This document shows, piece by piece, positions 1 through 8,029 of a DNA stretch of 64,000 bases. The translations under genes were made by a program, and so were the position numbers. The stretch is from assembly GCF_023256255.1 (NCBI RefSeq), contig NZ_JAGDXD010000066.1, positions 1-64,000 on the forward strand, given 5' to 3'. The number at the start of each line of letters is the position of its first letter. Positions within the stretch are counted from its first letter, which is position 1. This DNA is from Caldivirga sp. GTDB lineage: Archaea > Thermoproteota > Thermoprotei > Thermoproteales > Thermocladiaceae. Below the pieces are notes generated by a model. That model made no database searches, was not told where the DNA came from, and was given only the letters and a program-made list of their open reading frames with translations.

Positions 1-1
1 A

Positions 2-181
2 GCCACTACGACAGTCACATCAACCACTACTGCTGTGAGCACAGTAACAACCACAACAACAGCAGTATCAACAGTAACAATCACAAAACCAGTAATTAGC
101 ACAGCCCTAATAGCAGGAATAATAGTAATAGTCATAGTAATAGCAGCAGTAACCGCCATTATAGCACTAAGAAGAAGATAA
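2..181 (+). CDS. C-terminal end of a surface-anchored protein (5' partial)
   Basis: The frame is open from the left edge and ends at a TAA, so only the last 59 residues are visible. They form a Thr/Ser/Val-rich stalk of about 35 residues, a hydrophobic helix of about 20 residues (Ile/Val/Ala), and a terminal Arg-Arg-Arg stop-transfer tag. This arrangement is typical of archaeal secreted proteins anchored by a C-terminal helix, including ABC-type solute-binding proteins, but the ligand-binding part lies outside the window so the role is open. Codons end almost always in A or C, unlike most genes here. An AT-rich self-complementary stretch with T-runs follows (about 190-235) and may end transcription. 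Confidence 0.75.
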   Translation, partial: ATTTVTSTTTAVSTVTTTTTAVSTVTITKPVISTALIAGIIVIVIVIAAVTAIIALRRR

Positions 182-339
182 GAATTAATGCATTTTTAAT
201 TTAAAATTAAAGTTTTTATTTTAAATCAATAATTTAAGAAAATAATAAAGATATAGTTCTTTGGACCATTAGTAAAGATTGAGCTAGTGTATATTTGCAT
301 TATGATTCTTCTGAATTTAATAAAAGTATAGCTACATTC

Positions 340-792
340 TTAGGTGGATAATGTACATTTGCTCACTAAGAAACATAGGGCTATCGTAAGCTGACCTAGA
401 CCACCTATGTCATGCGTAATTGGGGTAATGTAACTAATATTATTTCCCTCAATTCTAATGTCCTGGTCTGAACCATCTACTGCAAGCATTATTCTTCCGC
501 TGATGCTAATAAACTCGGCCAAAGGCTTAACTTGCGGCCCAATTCTCCTAATGACGAGTATATTATCAGGCTTAAACAAGTCCACTGCATCCTTAATAGT
601 TGGCAGTACTATTAAGCTTGATGAGTACCTTAGAGCTATCTTAAAGGCCTCTGGTACACCTTGTTGGGCTGCTGAACCGTAAACATGAGTTAGCACTAGG
701 TTCTTTATGCCGAAGCCGTAAACCACCTTAGCGAATTCCACAGCCCTAGCTACACTGGATACATTATCAATCAACACTATTAATTCCCTCAT
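340..792 (-). CDS. Small conserved crenarchaeal protein, possible SPOUT-like fold
   Basis: 150 residues. The N-terminal half begins with a beta strand (RELIVLIDNV), followed by alternating helices and strands with a VYGSAAQQGVPEA segment. The C-terminal part (IMLAVDGSDQDI, then a Gly-rich helix GGLGQLTIAL) resembles the glycine loops of the SPOUT methyltransferase knot. I recognise it as a small family found in Crenarchaea but cannot assign a reaction. A TATA-like element (plus-strand positions 815-827) lies about 25 nt before the ATG, consistent with a leaderless single-gene transcript. Function unknown; the SPOUT idea is inference from pattern only. Confidence 0.6.
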   Translation of the reverse strand: MRELIVLIDNVSSVARAVEFAKVVYGFGIKNLVLTHVYGSAAQQGVPEAFKIALRYSSSLIVLPTIKDAVDLFKPDNILVIRRIGPQVKPLAEFISISGRIMLAVDGSDQDIRIEGNNISYITPITHDIGGLGQLTIALCFLVSKCTLST

Positions 793-1278
793 TGACCAGC
801 ATCTTCATGCGTGTATTTTTAAATTAAACCCAATGCATAGGCAGAACTTAGTACACATTTCAATAAACCATGTGAGTACATGACTCTCTAAAGTTAAGTT
901 TACCATGGGTATGTTAATGATACAGTATTCAGTCCTCCTTTCATGAAACTGAATTAAGTATCCTAATCCTCAACTTTTACCATCCTAGCTTAATAATGTT
1001 GAGTTTGGCTTAATGGGCTATGAGCTGGAGTCTCAGCTCCAATGCCGGTAAGTGATGCTGATCCCGTAAAGATACTTGTATAATGGAATAGAAATGATAC
1101 TTCAGGGTAAGGAAGCAAAATAGCGTAAACATTATAATGAGCATTTGAATTAAGAATCACGTAATCCCTCTCATAAAGGAAAGGTTAAAGGGCAAATATT
1201 ATGCCTTTATAATTTATTTATTTAACACTATGACTTATTTATAGAAACATTATTAAACTCAAAGTATTAGTTAAACCT
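793..1278. other. Intergenic region without a convincing gene
   Basis: 486 bases between divergent genes. No open frame longer than about 20 codons with a promoter is visible. The only structured element noticed is a short inverted repeat, GAGCTG at 1022-1027 and CAGCTC at 1034-1039 with a 6-nt loop. AT-rich sequence just before 1279 presumably holds the promoter of the GH1 gene. Confidence 0.5.
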
Positions 1279-2739
1279 ATGATTAAGTTCCCAAGCGACT
1301 TCAGGTTCGGCTTCTCCACGGTGGGTACTCAGCATGAAATGGGTACTCCTGGTTCCGAATTCGTAAGTGACTGGTACGTGTGGCTTCATGATCCTGAAAA
1401 CATTGCGTCAGGGCTAGTTAGCGGTGACTTACCTGAGCATGGGCCAGGCTACTGGGATCTGTATAAGCAGGATCATTCAATAGCCAGGGATCTTGGGCTT
1501 GATGCAGTATGGGTAACTGTTGAGTGGGCTAGAATATTCCCTAAACCAACCTTTGATGTTAAGGTTAAGGTTGATGAGGATGGTAAGGGTAACGTCGTGA
1601 ACATTGAAGTTAATGATACTGCATTGGATGAGTTACGTAAGTTAGCTAACATGAGTGCGGTTAACCATTATAGGGAGATATTGAGTGATTGGAAGGCTAG
1701 GGGTGGGTTACTGGTGATTAATCTTTACCACTGGGCTATGCCAACGTGGCTTCATGACCCAATAGCCGTTAGGAAGAATGGACCTGATAGGGCACCTTCT
1801 GGTTGGCTTGATAAGAAGTCTATAGTCGAGTTCACGAAGTTCGCAGCCTTCATAGCCCATGAGTTAGGGGACTTAGCTGACATGTGGTATACGATGAATG
1901 AGCCAGGGGTAGTGATAACTGAGGGTTACCTTTACGTTAAGTCAGGTTTCCCGCCAGGTTACCTAGACTTAAACTCCCTAGCCACCGCGGGTAAGCACTT
2001 GGTTGAGGCTCATGCCAGGGCCTATGATGCCATTAAGTCTTATTCAAAGAAGCCAGTGGGCCTAGTCTACTCCTTCGCTGATTATCAACCACTTAAGCAG
2101 GGTGATGAGGCTGCTGTTAAGGAGGCTAAGGGATTGGATTACTCATTCTTTGATGCTCCAATTAAGGGTGAATTCATGGGAGTCACTAGGGATGACTTGA
2201 AGGGTAGGCTTGACTGGATTGGTGTGAATTACTACACTAGGGCTGTGCTGAGGAGTAGGCAGGATGCTGGCCGGGTAAGCGTAATTGCGGTAGATGGATT
2301 CGGCTACTCCTGTGAACCTGGAGGCGTATCTGGTGATAGGAGGCCATGTAGTGATTTTGGTTGGGAAATATACCCTGAGGGAATTTACAATGTTTTAATG
2401 GATCTTTGGAGGAGGTATAGGATGCCTATGTATGTTACTGAAAACGGCATAGCTGATGAACATGATAAGTGGAGGTCATGGTTCATAGTGTCGCACTTAT
2501 ATCAAATCCACAGAGCCATGGAGGAGGGAGCGGATATTAGGGGTTACTTCCACTGGAACCTGATAGATAATCTTGAGTGGGCTGCAGGATATAGGATGAG
2601 GTTTGGGTTAGTTTACGTGGATTACACGACCAAGAGGAGGTACTTTAGGCCAAGTGCCCTGGTCATGAGGGAGATAGCTAGGCAAAAGGCCATACCAGAT
2701 TACCTGGAGCATTACGTTAAACCACCTAAAATTGAATGA
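1279..2739 (+). CDS. GH1 family beta-glycosidase
   Basis: 486 residues, close to the size of Sulfolobus LacS. It hydrolyses terminal beta-glucosides or beta-galactosides with retention of configuration. Family signatures are clear: the N-terminal FRFGFSTVGTQHEMGTPGSE region, the acid/base Glu in NEP (E208), and the catalytic nucleophile in TENG (E388). The C-terminal FHWNLIDNLEWAAGY segment is also conserved. There is no signal peptide, so the enzyme is intracellular and presumably acts on imported oligosaccharides. A GH4 enzyme, a sugar epimerase, a phosphofructokinase and a FucI-like isomerase lie nearby, pointing to a carbohydrate-use neighbourhood. Substrate preference cannot be read from the sequence. 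Confidence 0.95.
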   Translation: MIKFPSDFRFGFSTVGTQHEMGTPGSEFVSDWYVWLHDPENIASGLVSGDLPEHGPGYWDLYKQDHSIARDLGLDAVWVTVEWARIFPKPTFDVKVKVDEDGKGNVVNIEVNDTALDELRKLANMSAVNHYREILSDWKARGGLLVINLYHWAMPTWLHDPIAVRKNGPDRAPSGWLDKKSIVEFTKFAAFIAHELGDLADMWYTMNEPGVVITEGYLYVKSGFPPGYLDLNSLATAGKHLVEAHARAYDAIKSYSKKPVGLVYSFADYQPLKQGDEAAVKEAKGLDYSFFDAPIKGEFMGVTRDDLKGRLDWIGVNYYTRAVLRSRQDAGRVSVIAVDGFGYSCEPGGVSGDRRPCSDFGWEIYPEGIYNVLMDLWRRYRMPMYVTENGIADEHDKWRSWFIVSHLYQIHRAMEEGADIRGYFHWNLIDNLEWAAGYRMRFGLVYVDYTTKRRYFRPSALVMREIARQKAIPDYLEHYVKPPKIE

Positions 2740-2845
2740 AGCGCCTCCCACCTAAGCCATTGAGATGAATAGATAGCTTAAATGTGGGTGATTAATCACT
2801 AGAATTGAGGTAAGTGTTAAGTCTTACGCAGTTGTAGTCAGTGCA

Positions 2846-3547
2846 ATGGGGGATATTGTGAAGTTACTTAAGGTGTTTGAGGGAATCAGTGATAGGCTTA
2901 GGGAGAATGGATGGTTTATTGATAAGCCTGAATCCCCCAGCTGGTGGGGTGGTGCCTTAAGCCCTGAGGAGGTTATCATATCCGCCATACTGGTTCAGCA
3001 AACCAGATGGGAGAGGGTTGTTGGGGCCATGGTTAAGCTTAGGCGAAGTGGGTTAAACACGCTCAGGGCACTTGCTGAACTTAACCCAGTTAACTTAGCC
3101 AACATGTTGACTGGAATAAACTTCAGGTTTACTAAGGCTAATAGGTTGGTGGAGATTGCGAAAAATATCGTATCCATAGGTGGATTAGAGGCTTTAAGCA
3201 AGCTTAGTGACGATGATGTTAGGGGAATACTGCTATCAATGGATGGTGTTGGTCACGAAACTGCCGACTCAATAATGCTCTTCGCCCTAAATAGGTTAAC
3301 GTTACCTGTCTCAACGTACACAATTAGGGTCATTAATAGGATTAGTGGGGTACTCTATGGGGATTACGAGGAGTGGAGAATTAGACTAATGAGCCTACTG
3401 CCCAAGGCACTATATGAGTATAAGCTTTTCCACGCTGGTGTGGTAACTACTGGAAAGGAGTGGTGCCTTAGGGGGAAACCAAGATGCGGCGAATGCCCAC
3501 TACGTAATCAATGCCGCCTTGCTAGGCTTAATGCCGGTAAGGGTTAA
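2846..3547 (+). CDS. Endonuclease III-related HhH protein with [4Fe-4S] cluster, catalytic Asp replaced
   Basis: 233 residues with the HhH-GPD base-excision-repair fold. A helix-hairpin-helix lies around residues 131-144 (MDGVGHETADSI), and four cysteines at 207, 214, 217 and 223 have the C-x6-C-x2-C-x5-C spacing of the EndoIII iron-sulfur cluster. The GxGxETADSI pattern matches the EndoIII-related subgroup (COG2231-like) more than Nth itself. In that group a VVDAYTRR-type motif carries the catalytic Asp; here the aligned stretch is PVSTYTIR, so the Asp position is Ser156. The protein may bind DNA without the classical lyase chemistry, or use another residue. It ends 1 nt from the convergent NAC gene. 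Confidence 0.85.
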   Translation: MGDIVKLLKVFEGISDRLRENGWFIDKPESPSWWGGALSPEEVIISAILVQQTRWERVVGAMVKLRRSGLNTLRALAELNPVNLANMLTGINFRFTKANRLVEIAKNIVSIGGLEALSKLSDDDVRGILLSMDGVGHETADSIMLFALNRLTLPVSTYTIRVINRISGVLYGDYEEWRIRLMSLLPKALYEYKLFHAGVVTTGKEWCLRGKPRCGECPLRNQCRLARLNAGKG

Positions 3548-3548
3548 C

Positions 3549-3941
3549 TTAGGGATGGAAACCCGACCTCTGTAGTTTTAATATTGCCTCAGCTAAGTCT
3601 CCGTTAGCCTCCTCAAGGGCTTTAATAGCCTCATCCCTACTTACCCCTGTCTGATCCATGATAAGCCTAATGTCATCCTCACTATACTTTGGCGATTGCG
3701 CCTTAACAACCACTCTTGGTGGCGCCTGCGGTTGATTAGCCTTAACATCCCTCTTATCAACCTGAACCTGGTAAAGTAAAACGCCACCCGGCATTTCAAG
3801 GAGCACAACAGTTGGATTACTTAACTCAATACTGCTGCCGTCCTTTAACTCCACTATTACCTTAACTGCGTCAACGTCCTTAACGTTAACGTTAATCCCC
3901 ATTCTCTTAAGCATTCTCTTAACCTCATTAGGGTTAAACAT
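3549..3941 (-). CDS. nac: Nascent polypeptide-associated complex protein (archaeal NAC)
   Basis: 130 residues. Archaeal NAC forms a homodimer at the ribosome exit site and binds emerging nascent chains. The N-terminal part (MFNPNEVKRMLKRMGI and a VDAVKVIVELKDG strand pair) is the start of the NAC domain. The last 40 residues (SEDDIRLIMDQTGVSRDEA and following) form the UBA domain characteristic of alpha-type NAC. Length and order agree with the family. A TATA-like GTTAAATACT lies about 25-30 nt before the ATG. Convergent with the EndoIII-like gene. Confidence 0.93.
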   Translation of the reverse strand: MFNPNEVKRMLKRMGINVNVKDVDAVKVIVELKDGSSIELSNPTVVLLEMPGGVLLYQVQVDKRDVKANQPQAPPRVVVKAQSPKYSEDDIRLIMDQTGVSRDEAIKALEEANGDLAEAILKLQRSGFHP

Positions 3942-3996
3942 CCTGGTTATTAGCGGTGCTCCAGTATTTAACAGTTACCACTGGCCTTAATTAAAC

Positions 3997-4911
3997 TCAC
4001 CATAACCCATGCTTAACGCCAATCTCCTCAATAAACCTCCTAGCCTGCATAACCTCATCATCAAGCCTCTCCTTAATGTCCTGCCCACCAACATCAATAG
4101 CTACGTAACCACTGAAGTTGAATTTCCTCAACTCCTCAAACACCGCATCCCAATCCACAATACCCCTACCTGGACTCCAGTGGTAATTATCCTTACCATC
4201 ATTATCCGAGGCGTGAACGTAGAAGATCTTACCATTAAGTTTCTCTATGGATAATGGAACCAATTCCTTAGCCGCATTAAGATGCCCAACGTCTAATACA
4301 GCCCCAAAATTATCCATGTTAACCTCATCAATTAACCTAAGCATAGCATCACTATTAGCCACAGTTTCCCCAACCCTAGGCTCAATGGTGAACCTTAAGC
4401 CATGGTCAAGGGCAATCCTTGAACACTCCCTCATAACCTCAACCAGCAGTCTCCAAAAGCTCCTCCATGAGAATCCTGCGGGAATCCTAACCCTATACCT
4501 TTCAGCAAACACTATTGCCGTTGAATAGGGCCTAGAACCAATGAACTCAACTGGTGGAGTGAAGGTGTCTGTTTGAGTTAGGCCAGCGTTAAAGAATACC
4601 GCTAACTCGGTACTCCTCCTGAATAATTCAAGCCCCCTCTCCCTAACTCCATCAATTGCCGATAGTAGTTGTGGGAATATTCCAGCAACATTAATAACCT
4701 TCAATCCACGGGATTCAATAAAGTCCCTTAACTTAACCTTCTCACTCTCAACAGCCTTTAAATTATCCTCACCGTAAACCTCAAGCTCAATTGCCTTGAA
4801 ACCAAGCCTAACGGCATCGTTCACGAAATCGTAGAAGTTACTTATGCTTGGTGGGTAACCGTACTTCGTTATCGCGTATAACCATGCTAGGTTAACCCTA
4901 GGGGAATCCAT
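3997..4911 (-). CDS. Sugar phosphate isomerase/epimerase family protein (AP endonuclease 2-like TIM barrel)
   Basis: 304 residues with the xylose-isomerase-like TIM barrel: repeated beta-alpha units, GFKAIELEVYGE near the N terminus, a central FTIEPRVGE, then GAVLDVGHLN, FYVHASDNDGKDNYHWSPG and GYVAIDVGG. The acidic and His residues in these motifs are the metal-binding positions of the family, whose members interconvert keto-sugars or act in inositol and sugar catabolism. It is divergent from the GH4 gene at 4982, with a TATA element near 4931-4941. A shared role in sugar catabolism is inferred from context; the substrate is unknown. Confidence 0.85.
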   Translation of the reverse strand: MDSPRVNLAWLYAITKYGYPPSISNFYDFVNDAVRLGFKAIELEVYGEDNLKAVESEKVKLRDFIESRGLKVINVAGIFPQLLSAIDGVRERGLELFRRSTELAVFFNAGLTQTDTFTPPVEFIGSRPYSTAIVFAERYRVRIPAGFSWRSFWRLLVEVMRECSRIALDHGLRFTIEPRVGETVANSDAMLRLIDEVNMDNFGAVLDVGHLNAAKELVPLSIEKLNGKIFYVHASDNDGKDNYHWSPGRGIVDWDAVFEELRKFNFSGYVAIDVGGQDIKERLDDEVMQARRFIEEIGVKHGLW

Positions 4912-4981
4912 ACTGTTAATTCGGCATGAACGATTTTTAAGCTATACGTAATACTTAAAAGTATCCATAATCATTTACCTC

Positions 4982-6376
4982 ATGGCTGCTGTTAATCCAA
5001 ATGTTAAGGGTGTTAAAGTATGCGTCATTGGTGCTGGTAGTAAGGCCTTCATAGCGAGCCTCCTTAGGGATTTCGCCTTAACCAGTAGCCTTCATGGCAT
5101 TACATTAGCCTTAATGGACATTGATGAACATAGGTTAACTAGGTCCTATATACTAGCCCAGAAGTACTTCAGTGAACTTAAGGTTCCAATTAACATTGAG
5201 AGGACCATGGATACTAAAGCCTGTGTTGAAGGCTCCTCCTTCATTATTAACCTAGCCTTCGCGATAGGTTACGACCATTATGGTATGATGGTTGAGACTG
5301 CTGAGAAGCATGGATACTATAGAGGCGTTGACTCCACAGAATGGAACATGGTCTGCTGTTACCCAACCCTAACAGGCTATAAGCAGTACGTGGTTGCCTT
5401 AAACGTAGCTGAGCTAATTAGTGAATACGCTAAGGATGCTTGGATGATTCAAGTCTCTAATCCAGTCCTTGAAACAACAACGATACTTCACATGCAGTAC
5501 CCTAAGCTTAAACTAGTGGGTTACTGCCATGGTGCAGCACACGGTGTTGAGCAGTTGGCAAGTAAGGCCCTTGGGCTTGATACCAGTAAAATTGAGTGGC
5601 AGGCCGTTGGCTTAAACCACGTGGTCTTCCTAACTAGGCTTAAGTATAATGGGGAGGACGCTTACCACCTAATTGATGAGTGGATTGAAAAGAAGTCTGA
5701 GGAATTCTGGGCCAATTACGTGCCTGGTCCATGGGAGGAGACGCTGAGTAGGGCTGCAGTGGACATGTATAGGCTTTATGGCCTATACCCACTTGGTGAT
5801 ACTGCTAGGAGTGGGACGTGGAAGTACCATAGGGATCTTAAAACTAAGATCTACTGGTATGGGCCCGTAGGTGGTATCGATTCTGAGGTAGGGTGGGGTA
5901 TTAGGATGCTGTTGAATCAGGAGAATGAAAATAGGCTTGAAAGGACTGCATTCAATTCAAGCGTTAAGGCCACTGACGTTTACCCACCTGTTAAGAGTGG
6001 GGAGCATATTGTAGATTTCATTGATAGTGTACTTAATGGCGTTGAGAGGAGAATAATACTAAACGTACCCAATAATGGTATATTACCCAGGCTACCGAGT
6101 GATGCCATAGTTGAGGCGCCGGTGTACGTTAAGGGTGATTCAATTAGACCTGAGGCGATTGTTAACGTACCCAATAAAATGTACTCATACGTCTGGTACC
6201 CTAGATTAGCTGTAACCGAGAGAGCTCTTGAGGCTTACTTAGCCGGAAGCAGGGAGTTACTGGTAGAGGCTTTGATGCATGACCCCAGGACGAGGAGTAA
6301 TGAGCAGGCAAGGGAGGTTATTGATGATTTACTTAACTTACCATTTAATGAGGATTTGAAGAGACACTATAGGTGA
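4982..6376 (+). CDS. GH4 family glycosidase (alpha-glucosidase/alpha-galacturonidase type)
   Basis: 464 residues. GH4 enzymes cleave glycosides by an NAD-dependent oxidation-elimination mechanism using a divalent metal. An N-terminal Rossmann motif VIGAGSKAF (G17-S20) binds NAD. The metal ligands fit C182 in GYCHG and H213 in GLNHV. SNPVLETTT is the typical SNP motif. The protein has no signal peptide. The length fits the family. A TATA-like ACTTAAAAG about 25 nt before the ATG suggests leaderless expression, divergent from the sugar epimerase. The subfamily (alpha-glucosidase, galactosidase or galacturonidase) is not resolvable by eye. Confidence 0.9.
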   Translation: MAAVNPNVKGVKVCVIGAGSKAFIASLLRDFALTSSLHGITLALMDIDEHRLTRSYILAQKYFSELKVPINIERTMDTKACVEGSSFIINLAFAIGYDHYGMMVETAEKHGYYRGVDSTEWNMVCCYPTLTGYKQYVVALNVAELISEYAKDAWMIQVSNPVLETTTILHMQYPKLKLVGYCHGAAHGVEQLASKALGLDTSKIEWQAVGLNHVVFLTRLKYNGEDAYHLIDEWIEKKSEEFWANYVPGPWEETLSRAAVDMYRLYGLYPLGDTARSGTWKYHRDLKTKIYWYGPVGGIDSEVGWGIRMLLNQENENRLERTAFNSSVKATDVYPPVKSGEHIVDFIDSVLNGVERRIILNVPNNGILPRLPSDAIVEAPVYVKGDSIRPEAIVNVPNKMYSYVWYPRLAVTERALEAYLAGSRELLVEALMHDPRTRSNEQAREVIDDLLNLPFNEDLKRHYR

Positions 6377-6466
6377 CTTAAAATTAAACCAAATGTAGGG
6401 CATTATTGTTTTCAACATACACTTACGTGAGCACACCTAATCAACCTAAGCCGCATTAAAGGCCTA

Positions 6467-7276
6467 ATGAGCCTAAGTAGCTTAGGCTTAAGGCCGTTAA
6501 CAGTGTCCGTAGCCTTCACTAGTGGACCAAAGGGTGGCACAGGTAAGAGTACCTTAGTGGCTAACATAGCGTCAATGATTGATGAACCAGTGGTTATCCT
6601 TGACTTAGGCTTCGATGGTAATGTAACGGCAAGTAGGCTTCATAAGGTTGAGTACACTGATGAATCTAGTGGTTTCATAGATTACGTTGCCTACGGGTCT
6701 GAACTGAACATGATTGAGTCTAAGGAGGAACCTAACGTTAAATTCATTCCACCTGGCTCATTGAAGAGCTTAAAGATACCTAAGCTTGTTTTCTCCATGC
6801 CCCTTGAGGCCATGGCTAATAGGCTTTCAAACATGGTTGCCTTACTAGCTAAGAGTGGGTTATCAATACTGCTCATAGACCTTCCATCAAATCCAGGGTT
6901 CCTAGGTCCACTTTATCCACTCCTACTCTACTACAGCGACATAATTAATGTTGTTATTGAACCTGGTCAAGTTTACGTAGGTGTGTTAAGTGAATTGTAC
7001 AAGTGGTTAACTAAGATAGTTGATGATGAGGCCATGGTTAACGTTATAGTTAACAAGTACCACGAGTACTTTGATGGTTACCCAAAGGAGGCTAATAGAT
7101 ATGTTATAAGAGGTAAGGTGTACTTAGTTAGACTTGACCCAGTAGCCATGGCACTTACTCTGAAGGGTGAATTAGCGGTTAAGTATAGGGAAGCTGTTGT
7201 GTTTAAGAAGTCCATTGATGAATTAACTAAGGACATGGTTAACCAAGTCAGCATGTACATGGGGGTGGTTAGATGA
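6467..7276 (+). CDS. ParA/MinD-type ATPase, first gene of the HerA-like operon
   Basis: 269 residues with a deviant Walker A motif GPKGGTGKST (residues 20-29), the hallmark of ParA/MinD proteins, a Walker A' region VVILDLGFDGN, and a switch/Walker B region LLIDLPSNPG. ParA-type ATPases dimerise on ATP and position DNA or membrane machines. There is no adjacent ParB or MinE-like gene. Its stop overlaps the next start by 4 nt (ATGA, 7273-7276), so translation is coupled to the small protein that follows and ultimately to the membrane HerA-like ATPase. A role in placing or loading that machine is inference from operon structure. Confidence 0.88.
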   Translation: MSLSSLGLRPLTVSVAFTSGPKGGTGKSTLVANIASMIDEPVVILDLGFDGNVTASRLHKVEYTDESSGFIDYVAYGSELNMIESKEEPNVKFIPPGSLKSLKIPKLVFSMPLEAMANRLSNMVALLAKSGLSILLIDLPSNPGFLGPLYPLLLYYSDIINVVIEPGQVYVGVLSELYKWLTKIVDDEAMVNVIVNKYHEYFDGYPKEANRYVIRGKVYLVRLDPVAMALTLKGELAVKYREAVVFKKSIDELTKDMVNQVSMYMGVVR

Positions 7277-7587
7277 TGAAGGATATTGATAGGATTAGAA
7301 GAATAATAATGGAGGATGATGGTAATGCAACTCAAGTTAATCAACAAGTATCCATTAAGAGAAGCAAAACAGACATAGCCATTGAGCTTCTTGAGAATTT
7401 CACTGAAATATTCGGTGAGGATGATGAGTTAGTAACTAAGATACTGAATAAGGTTACCATAGATGACATATGTGTTGAAGTAAGTAAGTATAATTCAAGA
7501 TTAGCGGACTTCATAAAGACTTGGTTAAGGTTCAGGTTAAGTAAATGTGAGCCATATGGTGAAGAGAAGCATAACCAAGTACAGTAG
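7273..7587 (+). CDS. Small acidic helical protein, second gene of the ParA-HerA operon
   Basis: 104 residues, no recognised domain. The first 30 residues are charged and likely disordered; the rest predicts as amphipathic helices (TDIAIELLENFTEIFGEDDE, then DDICVEVSKYNSRLADF). There is no signal peptide or membrane segment. The start overlaps the ParA stop by ATGA, and its end overlaps the start of the next gene, so it belongs to a translationally coupled series. It could be a partner or adaptor of the ParA-like ATPase, analogous to small partners of other ParA proteins, but nothing in the sequence proves this. Confidence 0.75.
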   Translation: MMKDIDRIRRIIMEDDGNATQVNQQVSIKRSKTDIAIELLENFTEIFGEDDELVTKILNKVTIDDICVEVSKYNSRLADFIKTWLRFRLSKCEPYGEEKHNQVQ

Positions 7588-8029
7588 TTTCGTGAATAAT
7601 ACCCTTAACTCCCTGGTGGATCACGAAGCCACTCAGGAATCCAGCTTACGTAAGTATAGTATTAATGATAGTAAAATACCTAGGGAACTGGGAATTTACC
7701 TGAGGGACTGCGGTGAATTAAGGCAATGGTGCATCAGAAAGTTAAGGAAACTGTTAAGTAGATATAGGTGGTATGATGTAGTTAACTTACTTAAAATAAT
7801 TAAGGCTAAGGGATTAAACATAATAGTGTTAATGGCTTTAGCTGAAAATGAAGATGATTTACTTAACTACGTTTCAAGTGGATCATTTGATAAAGCTAAG
7901 GTTGTTAAACTACTAATGAGCGAACTAGGGATCAGTAGTGACGCTGCGGAACGCTTAGTGAACGGTAAGAACATTAATCATAAACCCCTCAGGATGTTTA
8001 GGTGGAATTTCCTCCCAAGGTCAATATGA
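7556..8029 (+). CDS. Small helical basic protein, third gene of the ParA-HerA operon
   Basis: 157 residues from ATG 7556; a GTG at 7547 is an alternative start. I do not recognise the family. It is Lys/Arg-rich with Leu/Ile-rich helices, including WCIRKLRKLLSRYRWYDVVN and a C-terminal AKVVKLLMSELGISSDAAER segment that resembles a small helical DNA- or protein-binding module. It lacks membrane segments. It overlaps the preceding gene by about 32 nt in another frame, and its TGA overlaps the ATG of the HerA-like gene (8026-8029). This degree of overlap implies coordinated synthesis of all four products. Confidence 0.7.
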   Translation: MVKRSITKYSSFVNNTLNSLVDHEATQESSLRKYSINDSKIPRELGIYLRDCGELRQWCIRKLRKLLSRYRWYDVVNLLKIIKAKGLNIIVLMALAENEDDLLNYVSSGSFDKAKVVKLLMSELGISSDAAERLVNGKNINHKPLRMFRWNFLPRSI

